Shown here one piece after another: positions 1 through 11,378 of a stretch of DNA of 64,000 nucleotides. Positions within the stretch are counted from its first letter, which is position 1. The number at the start of each line of letters is the position of its first letter. The position numbers and the translations under genes were made by a program. The notes beneath the pieces were generated by a model. That model saw only the letters and a list, made by a program, of their open reading frames with translations. It searched no databases and was not told the origin of the DNA. Origin of the DNA: Straminergon stramineum (taxonomy: Eukaryota > Streptophyta > Bryopsida > Hypnales > Calliergonaceae); assembly GCA_963920665.1 (NCBI GenBank), contig OY987271.1, positions 188,501-252,500 on the forward strand, in the 5' to 3' direction.

Positions 1-2221
1 TGCAGAATGTAAGAAGCCCGTTTATCATCCATTTTATTTTTGAAAGTGATCATGGAGTCGTGCTCCATCAGACCAGGCAGAAAATAGCGTCGTTGACTAC
101 TTTTGTATTTTTAGGTACCTCACTGAGTTCACAGATTCATGTACACGGTGTTGGGTTCCTTGCTGCCCTCCTTGCAATTTTCCATGAGGGCAATATGGAA
201 TGGTCACTTATACAATTGTAGACAAGCAAATTCCCTTGCATTCACCCTCGCATCACCTACTGTTCACAGACTACTTTTGGCCATGGTGACCCGCCCTTCA
301 TTCAAGGGCTAATGAAAAGACTTAGCTGATACTCGACAAGGCAACAAGTCACTTAATCCTTAAAAGACAGATTGGTGATCATGGAAATACTCCCTTTCGG
401 AACCGTGTGACATCATCTACTTTAGAAATTCTAAAAAATATTCATTGGAAGTCATACTACTGGAGAAGATCTACGCTTTTCTCACAAAATTCCCAGGATG
501 AATAGTTGTATTTCTATCCTACATAAAGAGATTCTTTGTCATCCATCAAACACAAACCTTCGGTGTCGACATTTAAGGTTTAACCCTAGAGCGCTCCGAC
601 GTCCAAAAAGTGGTCAATGAACAGATTGAAATTGTTGTATCTTCTCATTATTGCTTGGATGAAAGTCATCCTAATTTTTGGAGATACTTAATCAAGTTGT
701 TGTCCTATTTAAGGGTTGGATTTGGTATTATTAGAGTACATGTTTTTCTAAAATTACAAAATGTGCAAGGTTATCAAGTGGTTGACCAAGCCAAAATTCC
801 ATTGACTCTAGTTCATAATTGGATTTGCCAAAATGAGGTCATAGATTTTAAGAGCACAAAAATTTCAAAAAATCATCATGTGAAGAGAACTTTATTTTCA
901 AATCCATTCCAAAAAATTTTACTCAAAAAATGATAATGTTTTGCTTGTAATCGAATTTAGAAGCAATTTTGAAATTTTCCTTTCAAAATTTATAAAAAAA
1001 TATTAATGATAGCATTGGTGAATCTAACCATATAGATGGAATCTACAACTTATAGTCTAAAACTTTTGTTTTTATGTCAACTCCAAAGTATACTTTCAAA
1101 TAGCACTTTACAATGATTTTTCTCAAATTGTCAATTTTTGAGATGAGTCTAGATATTGCATGATTAACCCAACTTGAAAATTTGTAAAAATTGGAATAAT
1201 TGTGCAAGTTTGGAACATGTTGCTTAAGTTTTATACCCTAAACCCTAAACCTTGATCTCTATTTAGTTTTTTGATCATTACAATTGCAAGATCATTAATT
1301 TAGAAAAACTATTGATGTTCATTTTTGAAGTTTTATCTTCAAAATTGTGGAAATTTTTACATAATTCTACATTTTCTTATAAAAATACTCAAACGTATAC
1401 AATTTTAGAAAAAAGAACATATAAACATTTTGTAAAAAATTGTATATAATATAGGATATTATAAGTTAGTGACTCACTAGTCTTGTATGACTAGTTGTTT
1501 GAGTTGTGGTATTAGTTGTGATATAGTGAACCAACATAAGAATTCATGGATTGAATTGGTTAGGTTGTTATAGGCATTATTTGAAGTGAGCTAATATTTA
1601 GGTCTAGACATGTGGAGTAGACTTAGTAATGTTTTATAATTTTTTTATTCCGGTAATTCAATATTGCATATGCATTTGTATTTTGAATATTTTGAGTATT
1701 TTGAGTTCAAGCATTATTTGATTAAATTGCAAGCTCTAACATCTTTTTCTAGTAGAGGTTTGGAACAACATGTGAATGTTTTGGAGTTTCATGGATTCAT
1801 GTTATAGTGCAAAACATAATTATTTGATTTTATGGGATTACAAATAATAGGGTTCTTAAATGGAGATGCATATTTATGTTATTTCATTTCCTAATAGATA
1901 GGTGGATGTAAAGTCAATGGAATTATGTAGAGTGAGCTTTGTTCATGCTACAATAAATTTGTTTGGATGTTTGGAGGCATAGATGGAAGATTGTTGGTTT
2001 CAACATATTAACACCAGAAGGGCCTAATAGCCTTCTACGGCCGTATAGTATATTATGTATTTGGTGGTATTTGATAAAAAAAACATTGACCAAATATTTT
2101 TTAGTACAAAGTAAACTAATGATCATAATAGTTTGTAAATAGAAATGTTGAATAATTCATCTATTAAATCACAATTGAAGATTTATAAAGTTAAATACAA
2201 GTCGTATAGATGGACCCTAAG
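1..2221. other. AT-rich intergenic DNA, no gene seen
   Basis: No ORF here has convincing coding character; the longest, about 107 codons near 610-933, lacks any recognisable motif and lies in A/T-rich low-complexity sequence. A short plant-type telomere-like tract (ACCCTAAACCCTAAACC) lies at about 1235-1251. I see nothing else that can be supported. Confidence 0.6.
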
Positions 2222-3215
2222 TGTCACGCCCCTATCTCCTTGGAATACTCGAAGTGCCTTAGTCAACAAGGGGGACCTTGGAGGTGAATTCCTAAGCCTT
2301 GCAAAAGTCTAAAAAGGAAGAAAAGAGAGACTCCCGAGTAAACAAGGCACAATAGTGTCCTAAATTAAAAGAGAATGGTATGATGTTATAAATTCTTGAA
2401 AAGGTCTTAAAAAGAAGCTTCTAACCATCTAAAGAACGTGTGATTTGGACTAGTAGGCTAAAAGCTATGACCTTTCAAAGTTGGAGGTGTCTCGATGGAG
2501 CCGAGACACTTAAGGGCTAGAAGTGAGGGGTTCCCAAAGAATCACTCAAAGAAGGATGGCATGTAGCATATCATTGCAAAGCTATGAAGACAAGGAAGCT
2601 AGAATGCCAAGCATTACGAGGTTCTAAGACATGAGCCAAAAGTTATGGCTAAAAGAAGGGTTGTGGTGAAGGAGTGATGCCGCTCTCAATTAACCCAAAT
2701 CTTTAGAGGGTCATAACTTTGTGAAAACTTGTCCAAATGGGACAAGTAAGTAGTCCAACTACATTTACTCATCGCTTAAACATCCAAAATAGTCTTACAT
2801 GTGGGATTTGAAGCCATAAATGCAAGGTTTCACTATTTGGAAGTTCAGGAGTCTAATGGAGTTGGAACTTGGCAATTTCAGGTGGAAATGGATAGTCTTT
2901 CCAAATCCAAGGGGTTTGGGAAGTTCCTTTGACCTACAAAAAGGGGGTCTGCCTAATATCACAAAGAGTATTGTAGGAGGATTTTGTCTCACTCCTCACT
3001 CCCTCTTGGAGCCTTGGTAAGTCACTAAGTCCTGTTGACTCAAGGTTGGTGATGCAACTTACCACCGGTTTCAAAGCACCATAGGATACTTGTGTGGGTG
3101 TCCCAGGGCACCAGTTGAATGGAGTCCCACTCTTTGCTAGGCCATTTGTGATGTATCCCGAGTTGTGAGTCCCGATTAGTTTTGGTATGAAAATAGCAAA
3201 TGCACAACCAATGAT
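2222..3215 (+). repeat. 1.3-kb dispersed repeat, copy 1 (3'-truncated or decayed)
   Basis: The segment begins TGTCACGCCCCTATCTCC and is collinear with two full-length copies in the opposite orientation (32399-33704 and 55808-57098) and a short direct copy at 35029-35271. Shared landmarks include 'agtgccttag', 'gaaaagagagactc', 'aaccatctaaagaacgtg', 'tccaaatgggacaagt' and 'ctcactccctcttggagcc'. Homology fades near 3215, about 0.3 kb short of the full unit. A 5' end of TGTCACGCCCC is common in plant LTRs, so a solo LTR is one reading. The full copies, however, are flanked by 8-bp rather than 5-bp direct repeats. Confidence 0.75.
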
Positions 3216-4557
3216 GCTAGCATGCGAGCTTGGAGTCGTGAGCTTGTGAATTGTGATCATGGAGCTTGTGAGCCTAGAGCCCCCAAAACCTTTTTTTGGG
3301 AATTTTTTGCCACCAAATTTTATTCTTCATCTTTTTTCCAAAAATAGAAGAAAACTTTCTATTTATAATAAGTATTATGACCTATGGCCGTGTCCCTTAA
3401 AACCATGGATTGTGGAATGGGTCATTTTTTATTCTTCTAAAATTGCTTATTACTACGAGAAAAAACCTTCGAACTTTATTGAAAAGTTTCATCACTCAGT
3501 TCAGTGATTAAAATTAAAAAAATGTGCTAGATAGTGTGAGTATTATAGATAGATGTCATTTGGACAAAATAGGCTTGCAATGTTTTAACTATCTAATTTG
3601 ATTACATAGGGTTTAGGGTTCTGAATATCCCATAATGATTAGGATTTTTCACGTAAGCTTATATAAGTGCACATGTGCAGGATGAGTAAACAACCTAAAG
3701 GTTTTGGGTGAGATGATGACCACAAGCTACGATGGATTTGTGGTACATATTTTATTCAAATCTTAAAGTTTTTTACTTTACATAATTTTCAATTATAAAA
3801 TTCATTTTTCTTCATAATTGTAGGTACTGCCAAATGTTGACATCCTAAAAACAAATTGTAATAACTGGCCTAAAAAAAAACAAAAACTTTTCTAGTACAC
3901 CTCTTTTTGATAGAAAGCATTGGTTTGATTCAATCTTCTCCAATGTAAAGTGATTTCTAACTCCATTTTTGGATTTAATTTTAAGAGAAGTATGCATGCA
4001 TAAATAACTATAGGAATATAAGATGCTATCCAACATGTTTGAAACAATCAACAGTTATATCTAGTGATCCATTATCCAAAATATTGAGTGTAATAGTATT
4101 TGAAAATACATGAATTATAAGAAAACATGCACATCCATATGCTCAAAGGATTGAAATATATTGGTTCCTAAAAAGGACCTAGAATATTTAGAGAATTATC
4201 AATACTATTCTATGCACTTTTTTTCCTTGGTAGGAGAAGTAGTGGTTTAGGAAAGAGAATCCATGTTTATACATCCGTTGAAGTTTCATGAGGACTAAGA
4301 CCTCACCTGCACTCATGCACCAAAACAAACAATTAGTATGTTTAAAGTACATGTGCGAGGTGTCTTAAGTCCTAGTTACTTATTATCGTTTTCGCATCAA
4401 ACATCCTAGAATGAAAACAGTCTTACAAAGTCCAAACCCAATATACCCAAAGAAATGGAAACCAATGCAAAACCTGATTGTTTGAAGATGACTATATAGA
4501 AGTCATTTTGGACAGCAAAACTCTGTTCCTGGCCAAATGTCTTAGAAATGGAAGTGC
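3216..4557. other. AT-rich intergenic DNA, no gene seen
   Basis: Only short ORFs without motifs occur here. One reverse-complement telomere-like heptamer run (GGGTTTAGGGTT) lies near 3609. I see no structured repeat or RNA gene. Confidence 0.5.
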
Positions 4558-4815
4558 GTTAACTTAGATGAACAAGGAGATGGATGCACATCCATTTTTG
4601 AGTTAACTTAGATGAACATTAATTTAGATGAATGTTAACTTAGATGAACGAGGAGTTAATATATAGCCTCCAAATTAGGAACTAGTTAGAGAAGATAAGG
4701 TTAACTTAGATGAACGAGGAGAGCTAGGTGCCCGGGAAAAGAGTATAAAAAGGCACCCCTTCTCCTCTCTCACAACCCCTTTTTTGTGTAATTGAGTCCA
4801 TTGGGTCCAATTGAT
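4558..4815 (+). promoter_or_regulatory. LTR-like promoter block with repeated upstream motif and TATA box
   Basis: The motif GTTAACTTAGATGAAC recurs at about 4558, 4602, 4634 and 4700, with a degenerate copy near 4620. It is followed by a TATA-like GTATAAAAAGG at about 4741 and a pyrimidine-rich leader (CCCCTTCTCCTCTCTC). The 4700-4815 block is repeated in inverted orientation at about 18870-18990, including the TATA box, the CTCC leader and a downstream 'gggtccaattg'. This arrangement resembles the U3/R part of a retrotransposon LTR. No flanking gag-pol could be recognised. Confidence 0.45.
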
Positions 4816-5260
4816 GTTGGAATTGTGGCATTTTAGCCACAAACCTTACAACGGTGTTTTTTGAGCACTTTTGGCCATTGTTGTTATTGTTAGACTTTGC
4901 AAGGTCTTTTTTGGGTCCCTTGCCTTGTCTTTCAATTAAGCGTGGTACTAACTCTTCCAAGCTTGAGCTTGAAAGCCTTTACTAACTCCTAGGGTGCTAG
5001 AGGTTGTGGGTGTTTGCCTTTGGGAGACCCGTTTCGTCACTCTCCTTGTTTTTGTGGACTAACCGTAGAGCAACTCCCCATATGACTAGCAATGCTGCTT
5101 TGGGGGGCCTTTAGTTCAAGTTATTTATGCTACTAACCCGTGCCGCTAGCCCTTTGAGTGTCCAAGGCCTTTTCCTCTTCTTATGTCCTTGTTCCGAATA
5201 GTAACGTGGTAGTCCTTGATGAGAGATACGAGGGTGTGAGGGTAGTGGATCTCACCTGTG

Positions 5261-5452
5261 CGGCGAAGCTTTGAACCCCCTAGGGGTACAAAGTCTTAGC
5301 AGTGTGTTAAAAGGGGGGGGGGGAAACGATGGCAAAGCTTTGCCCCCGCTAGGGTGAAAAGTCTTAGCAATGCATTAAAAGGGGGAAACAACGACGAAGC
5401 TTTCAACCTCCTTGGACTGGAAAGTACTAGCAATGCATTAAAAACACCTCAC
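5261..5452. repeat. Tandem repeat, three units of about 62-69 bp
   Basis: Three degenerate units each contain 'GAAGCTTT..CCCC', then 'AAAGTCTTAGCA' (third unit AAAGTACTAGCA), then 'GTGTTAAAAGGGGG' or 'GCATTAAAA'. Unit anchors (RAAGCTT) fall at about 5265, 5334 and 5396. The first unit carries a run of 12 G. There is no coding potential. Confidence 0.7.
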
Positions 5453-8400
5453 GGGGGAACTGTGGGACCACGTGGCCCCTCTCCCCACAAGGTTTAGTTC
5501 CCCAAACACGAGGGAAACAAACCAAGGTTTAGGTCCCAAAAAGAAACAATAGGAACTAGAGGTCAAAGTTGGCATAGGAGACAATTAGTGACAAGTAGAG
5601 TAATGCCTTTTCTCATGCGAACCTAAACCACCACCTGATAACCAAACCACAACCTTTTACCACTCCTTTTTTGTAGCTTGAGATAGGAAAAGAGAACAGT
5701 CCAACAGCAGCCTAGCCATGCCCCTTGCACCCCTAACAACTGAATAAGGTAGGAGGGCGGGTGTTGTGGGTTCCGGTACTATAGAGGGGTCAAGATTCGA
5801 GAAGGGGCTGGGTACTAGGGTTCCGGTATAGGCGGGGCCGGGTACTAGGGTGGGCTTTGGGGTCGAGTGCTGTGGGAGTTCTAGCACAGGCTGGGCTCTA
5901 GTTAGTATTAGGGGGAAGGGGGGGGGATTTTGGACTGTGAGGACTAAAGGGTACAAGAAAAGTTGTAGTCTAAAATTGGAAGGAAGAAAGGGGGAGGTCC
6001 ACAAGACAATCAACTATGCTAAGCAAATCGTCGGGGCGAGGATTCCAACTCCCTGTTTCCTGCAAACCACCATTGAGGCAACGAGCAAACGGATAAAAGA
6101 ATGAAGAGGAGACAAAGGGGATGATAATTTGAGGGAGAGGAGTACGAATAGATAAGATAGGAGGGTAAATCCACAAGACTTACTTAGGCCCTTGGATTAG
6201 AAGTAGGTAATTACCCCGAGATTAAGCATGAGACATGACTATAGGACATAAGAAGTAGACGTAAAAAGTAGTTCAACTCGGAGGAAGGTATGACATGTAC
6301 TTAAAATGAGCTTAGCGGGTGAGATCGGGGGTTAGTTGGGCCACCTTTGAGTGTGAGAGGAAAGAAAAAGAGGAGAGAGAGGAAAGAAAGAAGGGAAAGA
6401 AAGATCGGCAAATAAATCCTTGTACCAATTTATTTCATGATTAAAACGGTGGTTCATTATCTCACGACACGGGAGTTCATCGCGGAGGAGGTAGAGCTTT
6501 CGGGTGGCGCAATCAATGACTCAAGTTCCAAGGTATGAGTGAAGACCTCTCCCAACTTTCCTGAGGGCTTTAACTAGAATTTAGTAGCTTGGGCCGAGGC
6601 CTACCCCTAAGATAGACCCTTAGGAGTGTAGGTTAGGTCATTTCCAGGGGCATAAGAGTAGAGAAGAACGTCGTGGCTTTCCAAAACCCTAAAGCACGCC
6701 CAAGTCAAGTGAAAATTGAGAAAGTTATGGCCAAATGAAGTTTACGATCAAATTAGATGAAAAATAGCTAAACTCCGGGTTAGATAGGGAATTAAACACA
6801 TTAGAAGGAGGCTCCCACCTCAGGTCCAGGGCCGAAGAAAAAAGTCAATTCTGAGTTGTAGGTTAGGAGAAATTAGTGGATGAAGTTTGAATAAGACTTG
6901 GATGAAAATTCAGTAGAAATCCCCAATCAGGGTCCAATTTCAGATCTGGATAGGGGCAATCCTTGTGAACCATCCCCCAAAATTTTGGATCTTTCTGAAT
7001 TAGGGGCTAGGTGTAATTGATGGATGAAGTTTGAGGAACCGAGGAGCGGTCAAACTTCATCCAACCATAACTTTGGCTAGAAAGGTCGGATAGGGTTGTG
7101 AGCTCTCAAATAGTCAATTGGGACTCATAGTTTTTCTTCTTCCCACTTTGCGTAGATTAGAGGGTAATTAGGTGTAAAAAGCCTAGAAAAGAGCCTAGGC
7201 CAAAATACGTGGCGACATGTCAAATTAGGAATTTGGTCACTTTTAGGGTTTTAGGTCTAATTGCCCCTTAGATGCCCACCTGTACATAGGTTAGATCCAC
7301 AAATGATGGAAGTTAGTAGGTTTGAGTGTAATTGCTTTATGGTGCCGAACCTATTAAGTAATGTCCTAGGCAGCTAAGATTGTGCTGAAAGGACCCCGTG
7401 AGATCCCAAGTAGGCCCAATTTCTCCATCCCATCGTTGAAACTATAGAGCCAATTGTTAGCATTGCAGGGGTTACAATACCAAGACTGGCGTGTAGAGGA
7501 ATCCACAAGTCCCGAGCATGGGATTGAGGTCTAGAGTAGGCTAGGGGGTCAGAAGCGAAGTTCCTTCACTAAGATTTCCTCATATGCAAAAAATTCCATG
7601 TTTCCACGTAATTAATAGAGGGTAGGATTTATCCTCCTCATCCCTACATGTGCAAACTAAGAATATGAGCTTGCAAGACCATTGTGAGACTCCCTAAGAG
7701 GTCCCACAAAAAGTCTCGAAATTTTTTGACTTACAAAAATATTCTTTCCAGACGGTCAATTGCCTAAACCCATTATGGAAAATTCATGGAAATTCCCCGG
7801 AGGGCAGTAAAATCTCACTAAAAATTAGATTAAATGATTTTATGTTAATAAGGCTCCCCGATGAGTTTCATGACATTTTGATAGCGGGAGATGCCCGAAC
7901 CTAAAGATTCCCCCCAGATTTAGTGACGTGGCAATGCGGCAGGAGTTTGACCAACATCTCAAAAGCACATGAGTTCGAAACGGAGTCGATGAAAGGTCTT
8001 TCCTTACCCCCTTGGACCTCCCAAATCACCTTGGCTACTCACCGTGCTCAAAAAAAGGCAACACCGACAAGCTAGATCTTTAACCCTTTTTTGACGTGGA
8101 TGGCGTTGGGTTTCGATGGGTTTTGGGCAATGGAAAAGGGGGGAGGGAGTTCCCGATGACGAAAAATGGCCTTCTCGAGTCAATGATGCAATCCGTTTGC
8201 CAATTGGAGTAAAACTCCAAAAATTAGAAGTAAACAACACACAATCGAAGAAGTCAAGGGGCCATTAAAACCCCAAATCTTGGAGAATTGGGAGAAGAAC
8301 GTTCTCCCGCTTGGGAATGAGGTTCTTGACACATGTAGGGAGAAGACTTAGCTGTCAAAACCCCACACATAGGGGAAGTCCCAAGGCAAGTTTAGATAGT

Positions 8401-8797
8401 CAACGTCTTACGTAGATTTAGAATTGTAAGAAGTTTAGGGTTTGCGGAAGGTTCCCACGCTTGGGAACAAGGTCTTCAACGTGTGTGAAGGGAAGACTAG
8501 TTGTCAATGCCTTGCATGTGGGGGAAATCCCAAGGCAATTCTAGAATTGTCAACCTTTCACGTGGAACCAATTCTCGTAAAAGAATTGGATTTTTATGAG
8601 TTCCCTTTGTTGGAAACGAAGTTCCCCAGTTTGTAATTTTGAGGAGAGCAAGGGTGCCCCTCCTCCTATAAAAGGGGGCTTCCTTCTCCCGTCCAACACC
8701 CCCATTTTATGCATCAATATACTTGGTCTGTGGGGGCCCCTTGTTGGAACTTGGCGGTGTTGGTTCCCTTGCTTTTCTTTCTTGTCTTTTTTTGTAG
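5453..8797. other. Degenerate LTR-like repetitive DNA without a gene
   Basis: No supported gene. Parts resemble sequence found in inverted orientation at 16.1-21.5 kb, for example the 'acatgtgcaaactaagaatatgagc' area near 7645 against 'caacacatgtgcaggctcatattttt' near 20935. A TATA-like CCTATAAAAGGGGGC sits at about 8665-8679 and is followed by a CTTCTCC leader like the 4741 block. Short CCGGTACTAGGG-type repeats occur at about 5775-5860. I interpret this as remnants of retroelement LTRs and flanks. Confidence 0.4.
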
Positions 8798-9025
8798 CTC
8801 TTGTTCTCGTGGTAGTCCTTTGTTGTCATTTGGAGAAGTTGGCATTGGAACCAAATTCTCTTTGGTAGCTCTTGTCCTTGTTGTAGTCCTTTGTTGTCAT
8901 TTGGAGAAGTTTGCATTGGAATCCAACTCTCTTTAATAGCTCTTGTCCTTATTGTAGTCCCTTCTTGTCATTTGGGGGAAGTTTGGGTTGGATCTAAACT
9001 CTCCAAGTAGTTCTTGTCCTTGTTG
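8798..9025. repeat. 71-bp tandem repeat, three full units plus a partial
   Basis: Units start at 8798, 8869, 8940 and 9011, an exact 71-bp period. The conserved core is CTCTTGTCCTTGTTGTAGTC, then TTGTCATTTGGAGAAGTT and GGAACCAAATTCTC. A related single unit recurs at about 12525-12590 ('TTGTCTTTTGGAGAAGTT', 'GGAACCAAGCTTGC'), on the far side of element A. This suggests that element A, or a larger unit holding it, inserted into this array. TTGTC borders both sides (near 9021-9025 and 12535), a candidate 5-bp target duplication. Confidence 0.8.
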
Positions 9026-9437
9026 TCACGAGACGGAAACTCGGAATCTACTGGGTTAATATAAAATAGGTCTATAATAGTATGGAATTTTTCAAAATTT
9101 CCAATACGCAAACAGAATTAGAATCCTCTTAGCCTAAACATTGCATTAAGGCTGAGAGGATGATCTAGGGGTTTTGTAAAAGGATCCATGACAGATCCAG
9201 ATTTTGGAAACCTGAATAGGGATAGCCTATGGTCTAGAGTTCTGGGCTAGGAATCTAAGGAGCCGTTACGAGGAAATGGTCCACTACTAGGAACACTCGA
9301 TAGGATGATGGGTACTTAACCCCGCCACTCCCATTTCCCCTCCCTCTTTCTTCTACAGCAGTGTAGTGCGCATATACTTGAGTGAAAGAGTGTTGAATTA
9401 GTGATCGTTTTAGCACTTCAATTAGTTGCGGTTTACA

Positions 9438-11378
9438 ATGGTGGAGGGAGATATCCGTAAACCTTTACTTACTGCATAGATGGTTTGTCCGACTAATCCG
9501 GAAAGACTGAAGGACTGGTTGTAGTTAGAAGTTGACCTAAGCATGATAGGGTGTGTCGGCTTGTTCCTTAGGCCACGGACTGTGAAGAACAATCAAATGA
9601 TTCAGGAACTCATCATAGGAGCTTCGATACAACACAAATTGACAAAGAAGAGGTGACTCAGAACCTGGATGGATGCGGTTTGGGCAAAGGTATATGGATT
9701 CCCTAGGAAGGGATCCGGATTAGCCTCCTGAACAGATAAGTTCTCAATAGGGAAGTTCAGGAATGCAGCCCATTCTAAAGAGGAGTAGGCCATTAGTGAC
9801 TATTTAGATGGGAGGCACAAGTAGGTCTTAGAAATCTTTATCCCAATATTGTATCTGGAAAAGCCTATTTGAATTACGGTTAAGGTAGCCAACACCATTT
9901 TTGGTGCAATGGAAGGTAGACTAGTCAATTGGGGGAAAGTCATTGGAGAAGTGGTCTCCAAGCTTGCTACCAATGTAGGAAAGGCTAAGACTAGCCCAAT
10001 CGGTCCTTACTTGTTCCATCTCTACTACTATGTGGAACTTTGGAGTAATGCAAAGATGGTAGAATACAACACCGGATTCACAATCCTGCACTACGGCTTC
10101 ACAAATGAAGTGGAGGCGGAGGAGCTGGCATTTGAAGAAGAAGAAGAGCTGGAAGAGGAGGAGAAACTCATAGATCGGAGATGAAGGGAATCTATCAATC
10201 CGGCTTCATGAGGGAAACTCTCTGTTTCAGAAAAGGTTCCGGAAAAGCAAGAGGAAGACATTTCCAGGTTCTTCAAGACCGGATTCGACTGGATGTTGTA
10301 GGCACAAGAGTACCATGAGATGTTGGTAGATCTTCTTTGGAGGATCAGCAAGGAGTTGAAGGTCGAGCCAAAGGATATACTCGACGCAATGAAGAAACTT
10401 CCGAATTCGAAAGAGGTATGACGGAAGAAGAAGCAAATTGAGAATCTAGAGAAGGAAAAGACTAACCTCCAATCCAGATTGAATTGGGCAGAAAGAGACT
10501 TAGCCACAGCGAAGTAGAGGGAGAAGGAAGCTTTGCAGCTTGTCAAGAACCTATCCAGTCTGGTGGATAAACGCGCGGAGCTCATCTTCAAGGCCTCCCT
10601 CGTCTAGAACCAGCTAATTGAGGAAGGACATCTGACCGGATCCAAGGTAGTCCGGATTTAGGTTGACTTCTCATCAAGGATGGATTCAATGCTAAAGGAG
10701 ATGCACCACCTCTTAGGACAAATTGATCTGGACCGTGTCATGGATTTTTTCCACTTTCCGAAAATCTACTTTGACATGGAAATTCTAGTGAAGTTAATGA
10801 CATCGCTACTACTTCCATCAAGACGAGAAGTTCTTAGGGAGACTCTCCAGCATTCAACTCAGCCCTTGTCAATTCAACTGGAGAAGACCATCCGGGGGAG
10901 CGTGAAGACAAATTCAGAGCCAACCAAGCAGCCGAACGCAATACGAGAGTTGGCGCCACCAGAAGTTACAGTTTCCCCACTAACTCCAATGATCTGTCTT
11001 CATGAGAAAGAAACCCTTCAGACACCGAGGTTGCTTATCCGGAGTAACCTAGCGGACTGGATTGGAAGACTGAAGAATTCAACCTGGACTCATCCGGAAA
11101 GCTTTGAGCATATGTAGCAGCCTCAACCAAAGCAAGAGAGGACTACCATCGTGTTGGATGAAACCTCTCCAAGAGAAGAAGAAGACGAGAGGGAGATCAC
11201 TCAAATTAAGAAATTTGAAGAAGAGGAGTACCAAACCAGATCAGAAAAAGAAGAAGAAGAGGAGGACATGGAAGAAGAAGACTTGCCTTCAGAAATCCGG
11301 AAGATCCAGACCCGGGCAGCGTTGAGGACGACTCTAGTGAAAGCAAGTCCAAAAGCAACTCTGAGGGCATCCATCTGA
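9438..11378 (+). pseudogene. Element A: decayed retroelement-like ORF, single frame with TAG/TGA stops
   Basis: One frame stays open from ATG 9438 to about 11378 (647 codons) with no frameshift, apart from 15 internal stops. TAG occurs at 9477, 9522, 9786, 9822, 10299, 10515, 10605, 10659 and 11115; TGA at 9654, 9729, 9870, 10182, 10209 and 10419. Another TGA at 11376 may be the end or one more hit. There is no TAA. The stops fall in Gln- or Arg-like positions. In 'EKPI*IT' the paralogue in element B reads 'EKPTRVT', so that TGA stands for Arg. The product has a globular N-terminal half (FIPILYLEKP; VNWGKVIG; GPYLFHLYYY), an acidic Glu run (about 10100-10165), a coiled coil (about 10340-10600) and a second acidic C-terminal region. 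I recognised no reverse transcriptase, RNase H, protease or integrase. The layout loosely recalls gag-like or 'plant transposon protein' ORFs; the family is not identified. Confidence 0.6.

Noticed and set aside
10091..10591. 166-codon minus-strand frame opposite element A
   Set aside because: Ser/Phe-rich translation is the antisense of the Glu/Lys-rich coiled coil on the plus strand.
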